Source: Curtobacterium sp. MCBD17_032
GTDB taxonomy: Bacteria; Actinomycetota; Actinomycetes; Actinomycetales; Microbacteriaceae
Assembly (NCBI RefSeq): GCF_003234855.1
Contig: NZ_QKTO01000002.1
Location: forward strand, 372,001-436,000
Length of the DNA stretch: 64,000 nt
Direction of reading: 5' to 3'
In this document: in pieces, positions 1-9,200 of the stretch
Layout of the letters: each line of letters begins with the position of its first letter
Numbering within the stretch: the first letter of the stretch is position 1
Notes under the pieces: generated by a model
Databases searched by the model: none
What the model was told of the DNA's origin: nothing
What the model saw: the letters and a program-made list of their open reading frames with translations, nothing else
Made by a program: the position numbers and the translations under genes

Positions 1-1986
1 CCAGGTGAGCACGAAGGCGAGCAGGATCACGCCGAGTCCGACCCAGTAGATCGCGACGGACGAGGCGTTGAAGCCGGCCATGAACGGGCGGGTCAGGCGG
101 CTGTCGGCGCCGGTCAGGAACGAGGTGTCGTTCGTGGCCGATGCACTCGAGTCGTCGTTCGCGCCCTGCTCGATCTGCTTCGCGAGGTCCGGGACGACCT
201 GGTCGACCCAGTAGGTGCGCTGACCGGCGTCCGTCCAGTCGACGGCGAGCTTCCCGTCCACGACGCTGGCGTGCGCCTGGTCGGCGGCGGTCGCGAGCGC
301 GGCGGCCTCGGCCTGCGGGGTGGCGTCGGCGACCTGCTGCGCGATGACGGTCTCGGCGGCGGCTGCGGGGAGCGCGCCGGCGGCGACCTGCGCCTGGACG
401 GCGGCGGTGACCTGCTCGGTGACCGCCTGGTCGGCGGCCTGTTTCGCCGCGGTCGTCCCGCGTGCCAGGCCGGAGCCGATGCTGTCCTGGATCGGGGTGA
501 CGATCGGGTCCCAGATCTGGTCCATCACGCCCTGGTTCGCCTTCGCACTGGCGACCCGCGGGTCGAGTGCCGCGTCGAGTGCCGACGTCAGGTCGGCCTT
601 GTCCGCCGTCGCGTGGACGATGTTCGTCGGCATCACCGAGAACAGGATCGACAGGAGCACGGCGGTGCCGAGCGTGCCGCCGATCTGCCGGAAGAACGTG
701 GCCGACGACGTGGCGACGCCCATGTCCCGGGCCTCGACGGACCCCTGCGACGCGAGCGTGAGGGACTGCATGACCGAACCGAGGCCGAGACCGATGAGGA
801 ACATGCCGATCATGAGGAACCAGAGCGGCTTGTCGATCGTCATGAAGGTCAGGACGACGTAGCCGGCGGACACCAGGAACGTGCCGATGACGGGGAAGAT
901 CCGGTAGCGACCGACACGGGCGACGATCTGACCCGATGTGATCGACGCGATCATCAGCCCGCCGACGAGCGGCAGCGTGGCGAACCCGGACTCGGTCGGG
1001 GTCAGGCCGACGACGATCTGCAGGTAGAGCGGGATGGTCAGCATGGCGCCGAACATCGCGAAGCCGACCAGGAACCCGATGACGGTCGCCATCGAGAACG
1101 TGCCCGAGCGGAAGAGCTTGAGCGGGATGATCGCCGCGTCGCCCATCTTCGACTCGATGAGCAGCAGTGCGACGAGACCGACCGCGCCGATCACGTAGCT
1201 CGCGATCGCGGCCGGAGAGCCCCAGCCCCAGGTGCGGCCCTGCTCGGCGACGAGCAGCAGCGGGACGAGCGTGACGATGACCGCGGTCGCGCCCCACCAG
1301 TCCACGACCGGCTTGTCCTTCGTGTCGTGCACCTTCGGCAGGTGCAGGAAGACGATCACCATCACGAGCGCGGCGATGCCGATCGGCACGTTGATGAGGA
1401 GCACCCAGCGCCAACCGGTGATGAAGAGGATCTCGGACGCACCGGCGAGCAGGCCGCCGATGAGCGGGCCGATCACCGAGGAGATGCCGAAGACGGCGAG
1501 GAAGTAGCCCTGGTACTTGGCGCGCTCGCGCGGGGCGAGGATGTCGCCCATGATCGCCAGCGGCAGGGACATGAGCGCACCGGCGCCGATGCCCTGCACG
1601 GCACGGAAGGCCGCGAGCATGAGCATCGACGTGGACATCGACGAGAGCACGGCGCCGAGGATGAACACCACGATGCCGAAGATGTAGAGCGGACGGCGGC
1701 CGAAGACGTCGGAGAGCTTGCCGTAGATCGGCGTCGCGATCGTCGACGTGATGAGGTACGCGGTCGTGACCCAGGCCTGCTGGTCGAGGCCGTGCAGGTC
1801 GTCACCGATGGTGCGGATCGCGGTGCCGAAGACGGTCTGTCCGAGCGAGGACAGGAACATGCCCGCCATGAGGCCGTAGATGACGAGCAGGATCTGCCGG
1901 TGGGTCATCAGGGGTTGCTGGCCGGGCGCGCCAGCGGTCGTGGCGTGCCCGTCCTGCACCGGGGTCGCTGCGGTGGCTGTTGACAA
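1..1986 (-). CDS. DHA2-type (EmrB/QacA) drug MFS transporter, 3' end outside window
   Basis: Multidrug efflux permease of the inner membrane, driven by proton motive force. The TTG at 1986 is chosen because AAGGA lies 6 bases upstream; the protein opens MSTATAATPVQDG. The frame stays open to base 1, giving at least 662 residues. Motif A reads GKLSDVFGRRP and a motif-C-like GPLIGG follows. Transmembrane helices repeat along the whole length. A hydrophilic, Ala-rich, apparently extracytoplasmic stretch of about 185 residues (roughly 453-640) separates the last two helices, so the protein is longer than the usual 480-550. The TetR gene lies just upstream in the same direction, which suggests it controls this pump. 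Substrate unknown. Confidence 0.88.
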   Translation of the reverse strand, partial: MSTATAATPVQDGHATTAGAPGQQPLMTHRQILLVIYGLMAGMFLSSLGQTVFGTAIRTIGDDLHGLDQQAWVTTAYLITSTIATPIYGKLSDVFGRRPLYIFGIVVFILGAVLSSMSTSMLMLAAFRAVQGIGAGALMSLPLAIMGDILAPRERAKYQGYFLAVFGISSVIGPLIGGLLAGASEILFITGWRWVLLINVPIGIAALVMVIVFLHLPKVHDTKDKPVVDWWGATAVIVTLVPLLLVAEQGRTWGWGSPAAIASYVIGAVGLVALLLIESKMGDAAIIPLKLFRSGTFSMATVIGFLVGFAMFGAMLTIPLYLQIVVGLTPTESGFATLPLVGGLMIASITSGQIVARVGRYRIFPVIGTFLVSAGYVVLTFMTIDKPLWFLMIGMFLIGLGLGSVMQSLTLASQGSVEARDMGVATSSATFFRQIGGTLGTAVLLSILFSVMPTNIVHATADKADLTSALDAALDPRVASAKANQGVMDQIWDPIVTPIQDSIGSGLARGTTAAKQAADQAVTEQVTAAVQAQVAAGALPAAAAETVIAQQVADATPQAEAAALATAADQAHASVVDGKLAVDWTDAGQRTYWVDQVVPDLAKQIEQGANDDSSASATNDTSFLTGADSRLTRPFMAGFNASSVAIYWVGLGVILLAFVLTW

Positions 1987-2098
1987 TGGGGGTCCTTCTT
2001 CTTCGGTGTGCCCGGGCGGCGGACGCGTCGTCGGGCGGTGTCGAGGTCGGGCGGAGGCCGGGATCCGGACGGATCGCGAGGGCTGCTGCGCGCCGTGA

Positions 2099-2121
2099 AA
2101 CCTTGCAGACCATGCAAAGTT
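2099..2121. promoter_or_regulatory. Palindrome in front of the MFS gene, candidate operator
   Basis: A 23-bp imperfect palindrome: arms AAC-C-TTGCA and TGCAA-A-GTT around a 5-base centre, with one mismatched pair. It lies in the 188-bp gap between the TetR stop and the MFS start. TetR-family repressors bind such dyads. That this site is bound by the neighbouring TetR is inference. Confidence 0.5.
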
Positions 2122-2174
2122 ACACCCGATAGTTCCACGACGCAACCATCTCGGCGGCGTCGCCGCCGTCGGCG

Positions 2175-2744
2175 TCAGGGGAGGTCGCGCAGCGCCCGGT
2201 CGACCACGTCCTCGGGTCGACCGTCGTCCTGCTCCGCCCACCACCGGAGGGCCGCGGTCGCCGCTCCGGCCATGACCGCGGCGGTGACCGCGGGGGCGAG
2301 CGTGTCGGGCTCGACCCCGTCGTGCTCCGCCGCGAACCGGACGAGGTGCTCCTCGGTGCCCGCCGGGAACCGTGGTGCCTCGCGGGCCAGGGTCGGGTTC
2401 GCCCGGATGACCCGGAGTCGGTGCCGCGTCGTCTCGACCGCGGCGTCGGGGAAGGTCGCGGCCGCCCGGTACGCGGTGCGGAGACCGGCCCGCGCTGGTT
2501 CGTCGGCCGGGCGGGCGTCCAGGGCTGCGGTGAGGCGCTCGGCGAACTCGTCGAGGCCACCCCAGACGAGCGACGCCTTCGTCGGGAAGAGCCGGAAGAG
2601 CGAGCGGCGGCTGACCCCGGCAGCGGCGGCGACCTCGTCCATCGAGACGAGGTCGTACCCGCGTTCGTCGAACAGGCGGAGCGCGACGAGCGACACCCGG
2701 TCCGGGTCGATCGTGCGGGGTCGCCCGGTCGGCCGATCTGCCAT
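2175..2744 (-). CDS. TetR/AcrR family transcriptional regulator
   Basis: A 189-residue DNA-binding repressor. The N-terminal helix-turn-helix is clear: MDEVAAAAGVSRRSLFRLFP at about residues 30-49 is the typical TetR recognition region. The C-terminal ligand-binding domain is helical and Ala-rich. Start chosen at MADRPTGRP because CAGGAT, a plausible -10 box, ends exactly 6 bases before this ATG, matching the leaderless pattern seen elsewhere in the window. The gene is divergent from the SDR gene and in line with the MFS gene, and both flanks carry a palindrome. The ligand cannot be read from sequence. Confidence 0.9.
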   Translation of the reverse strand: MADRPTGRPRTIDPDRVSLVALRLFDERGYDLVSMDEVAAAAGVSRRSLFRLFPTKASLVWGGLDEFAERLTAALDARPADEPARAGLRTAYRAAATFPDAAVETTRHRLRVIRANPTLAREAPRFPAGTEEHLVRFAAEHDGVEPDTLAPAVTAAVMAGAATAALRWWAEQDDGRPEDVVDRALRDLP

Positions 2745-2783
2745 GCGCCGATCCTGCCACGACGGTGCTCCTGCCCCGTGCCC

Positions 2784-2812
2784 TGGTGACTTCCGGCACT
2801 GAGTGCTAGAAC
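2784..2812 (+). promoter_or_regulatory. SDR promoter with palindromic operator between -35 and -10
   Basis: TGGTGA (2784-2789) and TAGAAC (2807-2812) are 17 bases apart and face the SDR gene. Between them lies a palindrome, 2791-2811: TTC, two bases, GCACT-G-AGTGC, two bases, GAA. An operator in the promoter spacer is a classical repressor position. The likely ligand is the divergent TetR protein (inference). Confidence 0.55.
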
Positions 2813-2875
2813 TGTGGCGACGGACCACCGTCGACCGTCGGGACCCGCCCGCCGGTCGCTCGACGAGGAGACACC

Positions 2876-3658
2876 ATGACCGACCCCGCACCTGCCAGCC
2901 CGTCCTCCGCCCGGTTCGCCGGCCGCACCGTGATCGTCACCGGAGCGGGCTCCGGCATCGGCCGCGCGACCGCCGTCCGCATCGCCACCGAAGGCGGCCG
3001 CGTGATCGCCACCGACGTCGTCGCCGACCGGCTCGACGCGCTCCGCAACGAGCTCGTCGACGGCGCCGGACTCGACGTCGAGACCGTCGTCGGTGACGTC
3101 GCCGCCGCCGAGACGATCGAGGCGCTGCTCGCCGCCGCAGGGGAGCGCGTCGACGGGTTGGCGAACGTCGCCGGGATCATGGACGCGTTCCTGCCGCCGG
3201 ACGAGGTCGACGACGGCACGTGGGAGCGGGTGTTCAGCGTCAACGTCACCGGGCCGATGCGGCTCACCCGCGCCGTGCTCCCGCTCATGATCGCCGCGGG
3301 CCGGGGGTCCGTCGTCAACGTGGCCTCCGAGGCCGCGTTGAAGGCCTCCGCCGCGGGTGCCGCGTACACGTCATCGAAGCACGCCATCGCCGGCTACACC
3401 AAGAGCGTCGCGTTCTTCCACGGGCCGCAGGGCATCCGCGCGAACGCGGTCGCGCCGGGTGCGGTCGCGACGAACATCGAGGCCCCGATGCGCAGCGAGT
3501 ACGCCGCCCGTCGGGTCGGCCCGATCATGCAGACCACGATCCCGCCGGTGGCGCAGCCGGAGCAGCTCGCTGCCGCCATCACCTGGCTGCTCAGCGACGA
3601 CTCCGCGAACGTCAACGGAGCGGTCCTGCCGAGCGACGGCGGCTGGTCGGTCGTCTGA
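2876..3658 (+). CDS. Classical short-chain dehydrogenase/reductase (SDR)
   Basis: NAD(P)-dependent cytosolic oxidoreductase of 260 residues. The cofactor motif TGAGSGIG is at 22-29, NVAG (usually NNAG) at 97-100, the active-site Asn in SVNVTG near 123, Ser151, and Tyr164-x3-Lys168. The C-terminus has the usual PGAVAT and INGAVLPSDGG-like segments. An Asp after the second strand (ATDVVADR) favours NAD over NADP by family rule. GAGGAGA precedes the ATG. The gene is divergent from a TetR repressor and has a palindrome in its promoter, so it is probably induced by its substrate or a related compound. Substrate not identifiable. Confidence 0.9.
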   Translation: MTDPAPASPSSARFAGRTVIVTGAGSGIGRATAVRIATEGGRVIATDVVADRLDALRNELVDGAGLDVETVVGDVAAAETIEALLAAAGERVDGLANVAGIMDAFLPPDEVDDGTWERVFSVNVTGPMRLTRAVLPLMIAAGRGSVVNVASEAALKASAAGAAYTSSKHAIAGYTKSVAFFHGPQGIRANAVAPGAVATNIEAPMRSEYAARRVGPIMQTTIPPVAQPEQLAAAITWLLSDDSANVNGAVLPSDGGWSVV

Positions 3659-3672
3659 GCCGACCACGGGAC

Positions 3673-3714
3673 GGACGGGAGGCCCGGGGCGACGCCGCCA
3701 CGGGCCTCCCGTCC
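3673..3714. terminator. GGGAGGCCCG-type hairpin, copy 1
   Basis: A perfect 14-bp inverted repeat: arm GGACGGGAGGCCCG and its exact complement, with a 14-base loop. It lies 15 bases after the SDR stop and has no T-tract. Member of a repeated hairpin family in this window. Terminator function is inferred from position. Confidence 0.7.
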
Positions 3715-3772
3715 GCCCGCTCCGCCCCGCGCCGTCTGGGGTGCGGTCGGAAAACGGGATACCGTTCCTCCT

Positions 3773-5605
3773 ATGAGCACCGAGACGAACACCCCCACCG
3801 AAGCCGTCGACGAGGAGCCCGTGATCACCTTCGCCGACCTCGGGCTCAGCGACGCCGTCCTGAAGGCCGTCAAGGAGATCGGGTACGAGACCCCCTCCGC
3901 CATCCAGGCCGCCACCATCCCCACCCTGCTCGAGGGCCGCGACGTCGTCGGCCTCGCCCAGACCGGCACCGGCAAGACCGCCGCCTTCGCGCTCCCCGTG
4001 CTCTCCCGCATGGAGTCCGGCGCCAAGCTGCCGCAGGCGCTCGTGCTGTCCCCGACCCGTGAGCTCGCGCTCCAGGTCTGCGAGGCGTTCGAGCAGTACG
4101 CGTCGCACATGAAGAACGTCCACGTCCTGCCCGTCTACGGCGGTCAGGCGTACGGCGTGCAGCTGTCCGCCCTGCGTCGCGGCGTCGACGTCGTCGTGGG
4201 CACGCCCGGTCGCATCATGGACCACATCGCCAAGGGCACGCTCGACCTGTCCGAGCTGAAGTACCTCGTGCTCGACGAGGCCGACGAGATGCTCAAGATG
4301 GGCTTCGCCGAGGACGTCGAGACGATCCTCGCCGAGACGCCGGACACCAAGCAGGTCGCGCTGTTCTCCGCGACGATGCCCGCGCAGATCCGCCGCATCT
4401 CGAAGCAGTACCTGAACGACCCCGCCGAGATCACGGTGAAGGCGAAGACCACCACCTCGGCGAACACCACCCAGCGGTACCTCATCGTCTCGTACCCGCA
4501 GAAGGTCGACGCCCTCACGCGCATCCTCGAGGTCGAGGACTTCGAGGGCATGATCATCTTCGTCCGCACGAAGAGCGAGACCGAGACCCTGGCCGAGAAG
4601 CTCCGCGCCCGTGGGTACGCCGCCGCCGCGATCAGCGGTGACGTGGCGCAGGCCCAGCGCGAGCGCACGGTCAACCAGCTCAAGTCCGGCAAGCTCGACA
4701 TCCTCGTCGCGACCGACGTCGCCGCCCGCGGGCTCGACGTCGACCGCATCACGCACGTGGTGAACTTCGACATCCCGGTGGACACCGAGTCGTACGTGCA
4801 CCGCATCGGGCGCACCGGGCGCGCGGGCCGCTCGGGTGCCGCGATCAGCTTCGTCACACCGCGCGAGCGCCGCCTGCTCTCGGCGATCGAGAAGGCCACG
4901 CGCCAGCCGCTCACGCAGATGCAACTGCCGAGCGTCGAGGACGTCAACTCGACCCGCCTCACCCGCTTCGACGACGCGATCACCGCGGCCCTCGAGCAGC
5001 AGTCCCGGATCACCGCGTTCCGGGACATCATCGGACACTACGTCGAGCACCACGACGTCCCCGAGTCGGACGTCGCCGCGGCACTCGCCGTGGTCGCGCA
5101 GGGCGACACCCCGCTGCTGCTCGACCCGTCCGACGACCGCGTCCGTCAGCAGGCCGAGCGTGACGAGCGCCGCAGCCGCGACGACCGGCCCGCCCGGGAC
5201 GGCGACCGGGAGCGCGACGGCGGCGACCGACGTCGTCGCTCGGTCCCGATGACGGCGTACCGCATCGAGGTCGGCCGTCGTCACCGCGTCGAGCCCCGGC
5301 AGATCGTCGGTGCGCTCGCCAACGAGGGCGGCCTGCGCCGCGACGACTTCGGCGCGATCCAGATCCGTCCGGACTTCTCCGTCGTCGAGCTGCCGTCCGA
5401 CATGGGGTCGGACGTCCTGGACCGCCTGCGCGACACCCGGATCAGCGGCAAGCTCATCGAGATCCAGCCGGACCGTCGTGGTCCGATCCGCCGCGACAGC
5501 GGCCCGCGCCGCGACGGAGGTCGCTACGGCGACCGGGACGACCGCGGTGGTCGCGGGTACCGCGACGACCGTGAGGCCCGCGGGCCGCGCTCCCCGCGCG
5601 ACTGA
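3773..5605 (+). CDS. deaD: DEAD-box ATP-dependent RNA helicase (DeaD/CsdA type)
   Basis: RNA helicase acting in ribosome assembly and in unwinding mRNA structure, often in the cold. 610 residues. Visible motifs: the Q-motif region (GYETPSAIQ), Walker A AQTGTGKT at 62-69, PTREL, TPGR, DEAD at about 167, SAT, ARGLD and HRIGRTGRAGR. After the two RecA-like domains comes a DbpA-type RNA-binding domain at about 480-560 (opening YRIEVGRRHRVEP) and an Arg/Gly/Asp-rich tail typical of actinobacterial DeaD. TACCGT (3760-3765) sits 7 bases before the ATG and there is no Shine-Dalgarno, so the mRNA is probably leaderless. Hairpins flank the gene on both sides, so it is a single-gene unit. Confidence 0.95.
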   Translation: MSTETNTPTEAVDEEPVITFADLGLSDAVLKAVKEIGYETPSAIQAATIPTLLEGRDVVGLAQTGTGKTAAFALPVLSRMESGAKLPQALVLSPTRELALQVCEAFEQYASHMKNVHVLPVYGGQAYGVQLSALRRGVDVVVGTPGRIMDHIAKGTLDLSELKYLVLDEADEMLKMGFAEDVETILAETPDTKQVALFSATMPAQIRRISKQYLNDPAEITVKAKTTTSANTTQRYLIVSYPQKVDALTRILEVEDFEGMIIFVRTKSETETLAEKLRARGYAAAAISGDVAQAQRERTVNQLKSGKLDILVATDVAARGLDVDRITHVVNFDIPVDTESYVHRIGRTGRAGRSGAAISFVTPRERRLLSAIEKATRQPLTQMQLPSVEDVNSTRLTRFDDAITAALEQQSRITAFRDIIGHYVEHHDVPESDVAAALAVVAQGDTPLLLDPSDDRVRQQAERDERRSRDDRPARDGDRERDGGDRRRRSVPMTAYRIEVGRRHRVEPRQIVGALANEGGLRRDDFGAIQIRPDFSVVELPSDMGSDVLDRLRDTRISGKLIEIQPDRRGPIRRDSGPRRDGGRYGDRDDRGGRGYRDDREARGPRSPRD

Positions 5606-5634
5606 CCCGCTCGGTCGCGCAGGCGACCGGCTGC

Positions 5635-5676
5635 CGACGGGAGGCCCGGTACCGACTGGTACCGGGCCTCCCGTCG
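5635..5676. terminator. GGGAGGCCCG-type hairpin, copy 2
   Basis: A perfect 19-bp stem with a GACT loop; arm CGACGGGAGGCCCGGTACC. It lies 30 bases after the helicase stop. No T-run follows. A second small dyad (GTGCACC/GGTGCAC, 5682-5699) lies next to it, just before the WXG100 promoter. Confidence 0.75.
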
Positions 5677-5715
5677 TTCCTGTGCACCGCCTGGTGCACC
5701 TGCGACCGGATTCGG

Positions 5716-5721
5716 TACTGT
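5716..5721 (+). promoter_or_regulatory. -10 box of the WXG100/RHS transcript
   Basis: TACTGT matches the actinobacterial -10 pattern TANNNT. It predicts a leader of about 65 bases before the WXG100 ATG. The GTGCACC dyad at 5682-5699 overlaps the expected -35 region and could be an operator. Confidence 0.4.
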
Positions 5722-5790
5722 GGTCACCGTCAGAGCCTCCGGGGGATCTTCTGCGCGGGGGTGCAGGTACGAAGAGAAGAGGGGTTCACC

Positions 5791-6072
5791 ATGTCGCGTG
5801 TGCTTTCGACCGAACAGGCGAAGACCGCCATCCGTCAGATCCAGTCCATCGTGAACGGTGGGTTCACGGACCAGATCTCGCAGCTCGATGCGCAGGGCCG
5901 CATCCTGTCCGACTCCAACGTGTGGGACGGCCCGCTGGCCGCGAACTTCCGCGGGTCGACGTGGCCGGAGACGAAGGCTGCGCTCGACAAGGCGAAGACG
6001 GAGCTCGAGCAGCTCCGCACGCAGCTCGACAAGATCTCGCAGGACATCTTCACCGCGGGTGGCGGCGCGTAA
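5791..6072 (+). CDS. WXG100 family protein (EsxA-like)
   Basis: Small helical-hairpin protein secreted by type VII (ESX) systems, usually as a dimer or as partner of a larger substrate. 93 residues, the family size. The central turn motif is W-D-G in SNVWDGPLAANF, and helices on both sides are rich in Gln, Leu, Lys and Glu. Start chosen at MSRVLSTEQ after GAAGAGAAGAGGGG. It is the first gene of a unit with the RHS toxin 182 bases downstream, the arrangement expected for an ESX targeting partner. No ESX secretion core (EccC and others) lies in the window. Confidence 0.88.
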   Translation: MSRVLSTEQAKTAIRQIQSIVNGGFTDQISQLDAQGRILSDSNVWDGPLAANFRGSTWPETKAALDKAKTELEQLRTQLDKISQDIFTAGGGA

Positions 6073-6156
6073 CACCGCCGGACAGTGCCCGGGTCGTCGA
6101 CGCGTTCGACGGCCCGGGCTGCTGTCGTCCCGGGCTGCCGTGGCGTGACCTGCGCG

Positions 6157-6237
6157 CAGCACGACCAGCACGCCCAGCACGACCAGCACGACCAGCACGA
6201 CCAGCACGACCAGCACGACCAGCACGACCAGCACGAC
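6157..6237 (+). repeat. 9-bp tandem repeat, nine copies
   Basis: CAGCACGAC is repeated nine times without interruption; only the second copy differs (GCC at its end). The array ends 16 bases before the RHS start codon, just ahead of its ribosome-binding site. Copy-number change would alter the leader length of the toxin gene without touching the protein. Confidence 0.95.
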
Positions 6238-6253
6238 GACCGGGGGACAGATC

Positions 6254-9200
6254 ATGGCCGACCTGCACGGAGCGGAACCGCTCGAGTTCGACAACGGCAC
6301 CGCCGACGCGCTCATCGCCGAGCTGACGTCCTCGGCCGACGCGATCGACGGCCAGGCCGGGAGCCGCTCGTCGTACGTGAGCACCGCCGCGCAGGAGTTC
6401 CGCGGGCACTTCGCCGACCTGTTCGGCCAGAACGCGACGACGGCGTCCGGCGACGCGACCCGGCTCACCGCCGCCCTCCGGGACGTCGCCGGGTGGGTCC
6501 GCATCCTGAAGACCGCCGCCGAGCAGGAGAACGCCCGTCGCAAGCGCGCCCGCGACTGGCAGGAGGAGCAGGACAACCGCAACTGGTTCGAGCAGGGCCA
6601 CGACTGGCTCTTCGGCGAGGAGAAGCCGCCGACCGAGGCGCCCGAGCCCGTGCCCGTGTTCCCCACGAGCAACCCGGCCGTGACCGCCCGGCAGACGCCG
6701 GCACCCGGTTCCGGTGGCGGCGGGGGCGGTGGGACGTCCTCAGCGCGTCCGGACGACCTGCGCTCGTTCGCCACCGGGTCGGCCAGCCTGAACGGTCAGC
6801 TGTCGGGCCGGGGCGGAGCGCTCCGTGGCAAGCTCGACGACTTCGCCGCCCGCTGCAAGTGGGGCACCATCAGCGCGCACGGGCTCGCGACCGCGATCGA
6901 CAGGTGGCTCGAGGCGAACGAGACCGACGTCGCCTGGGCGAACACGGTCGCGGCGGCCTTCGAGGCAGCAGGCGGCAGTGGTTCGGTGTCGACGGTGTCG
7001 GACGTGGCACTGGCTGCCGCATTGCAGGGCGCGGGTGTCTCCGCCGAGCGGTCCGGCCTGACGATCGAACCGCCGCAGGCGTTCGGCGCGCCGCCGACCA
7101 CCGGGTACTCGATGGACCCGGTCAACACGGCCACCGGCAACTTCCTCGAGTCGGAACTGGACCTCGGCTTCACCGGGGCGTCCGAGCAGCTCCGCCTCAC
7201 CCGCATGTACAACTCGCTCGACGACCGGACCGGTGTGTTCGGACCCGGTTGGGCGTCCGTCCTCGGGACACGGCTCGACGTCGACGACGACGGAGCCGCC
7301 CTGACGCAGGCCGACGGGCGCGTGCTCCGGTTCCCGCGGGACGGGGACGGCTGGGCCATGGCCGTGGACGAGTACGTCCGGCTCGGACGGGAGGGCGACC
7401 GCCTGGTCGTGCGGGACAGCGACGGCGGGTGGTGGGCGTTCAGCCCGTCCGGCGTCTGGCTCGCGTCGGGCACCGGGCCGGGCACCACGATCCGGGTCGA
7501 GCGCGCGGCCGACGGCAGCGTCGCCCGGATCGCGAACGAGCGCGGGCGGTGGATCGACCTCGACACGCTCGACGGCCGTGTCGTCGTCGCCCGGGGGTCC
7601 GACGGCCGCCGGGTGGAGTACGCCTACGACGACGCCGGCCGTCTCGTCGCCGTCTCCGGACCGACCGGCACCCGGACGTACGAGTGGGACGAGGACGGTC
7701 TCGTCGTCGCCGTCGTGAGCGAGGACGGTGTCGTCGAGGCGCGCAACACCTACGACGACCGTCGACGGGTCGTCGAGCAGGTCAGCCCGCACGGGCGCAC
7801 GGTCCGCTTCGCCTACCTGCCGGGTCGCGTCACGGTCGTGTCCGACCCCGACGGCGGCCGGTCGAACACCTGGGTCTCCGACGCCAAGGGACGTCTCGTC
7901 GGGGTCGTCGACACCGACGACGTCCGGCAGTCCATGCACTACGACGCCCGCGGTCGCCTGGTCTCCGTGACGGCGCGGGACGGTTCGGTGACGGTCCACG
8001 CCGTCGACGCCCGAGGCCGTCGCACCCGGACCGTGACCCCCTCCGGGGCGGACGTCACGTACGGGTACGACGAGCTCGACCGGGTGACCACCGTCGTCAC
8101 CGAGACCGGCTCCGTCGTCACCTACGAGTACGTCGGCGAGGACCGGGACCCCTCCGTCGTCGTCGACCCCGAGGGCGGGCGGACCGAACTCACCTGGGAG
8201 CGGGGACTCCTGCGTCGCGCGGTGGACCCGACCGGGGTGGTCGTCGAGCTCGAGCACGACGAACACGGTGAGCTCGTCGCCACCCGGAACGCCCGAGGCG
8301 ACGTCCTGCGGGTCGAGCGCGACGCCGCCGGACGCCCGACCGCCGTGGTGATGCCGTCCGGCGCGCGGACCGAGTACCGGTACGACCAGGCCGGCCGGGT
8401 GACCTCGCGCCGGGACGCGGACGGCGCCGTGTGGTCCTTCGAGCACGAGGGGACCCGCTTGGTCGCGGTGACCGATCCGACCGGCGCGCGGACGACCCAC
8501 GGGTACGGCACGAACGGCGAGCTCGAGCGCACGACCGACCCCCTCGGACGCACGACCTCCCGGACCTTCGACGACCTCGGCAACCTCGCCGCGCTCGACC
8601 TGCCCGACGGCGGTCGGTGGACGTTCGTCCACGACCCGCTGTCCCGCCTCCGCGAGACGGTCGACCCCGCCGGGCAGGTGTGGCGCCGTGACCACGACCG
8701 GAACGGCGACGTCACCGGCGTGACCGACCCCACCGGCGTCCGCGTCGAGGGCAGCACGGACGTGGCGACGGGCGTCGCCACCCTGCGGGACGTGTTCGGC
8801 ACCACGACGGTGCGCTCCGACCAGTACGGCCGCCCCGTCGAGGTCGCGAGCGCGGACGGCGCGGCCGAGCTCGTCACCTACGACCGCTGCGGACGCCCGG
8901 TCGAACTCGTCGACGGCGAAGGCGGCCTGACCCGTCTCGAACGCGACTTGGCCGGCCGGGTGACCGCGGTCGTCGAGCCGTCCGGTGCCCGGACCACCTA
9001 CGAGTACGACGTGTGCGGCCGTCCGGTCGCGAGCACCGACCCCCTCGGCGCCCGCACCGAGCTCGGGTACGACGCCGACGGCCGGGTCGTCACGCGGACC
9101 CAGCCCACGGGTGACGTCGAACGCACCGCGTACGACGCGATGGGTCGACCCGTGTCGCGGACCATCCCGGGCTCCGGCACCTCCCGCTGGCGCTGGGACG

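Noticed and set aside
271..1983. Long plus-strand frame opposite the MFS gene
   Set aside because: Arg/Gly/Asp-rich low-complexity translation, no family resemblance; it is the shadow of the real minus-strand transporter. Similar shadows lie opposite the RHS gene, glycosyltransferase, OpgC fusion and mfd.
6085..6250. Frame reading the 9-bp repeat as QHD repeats
   Set aside because: The frame continues only as a shadow inside the RHS gene and has no ribosome-binding site; the repeat looks like leader DNA.
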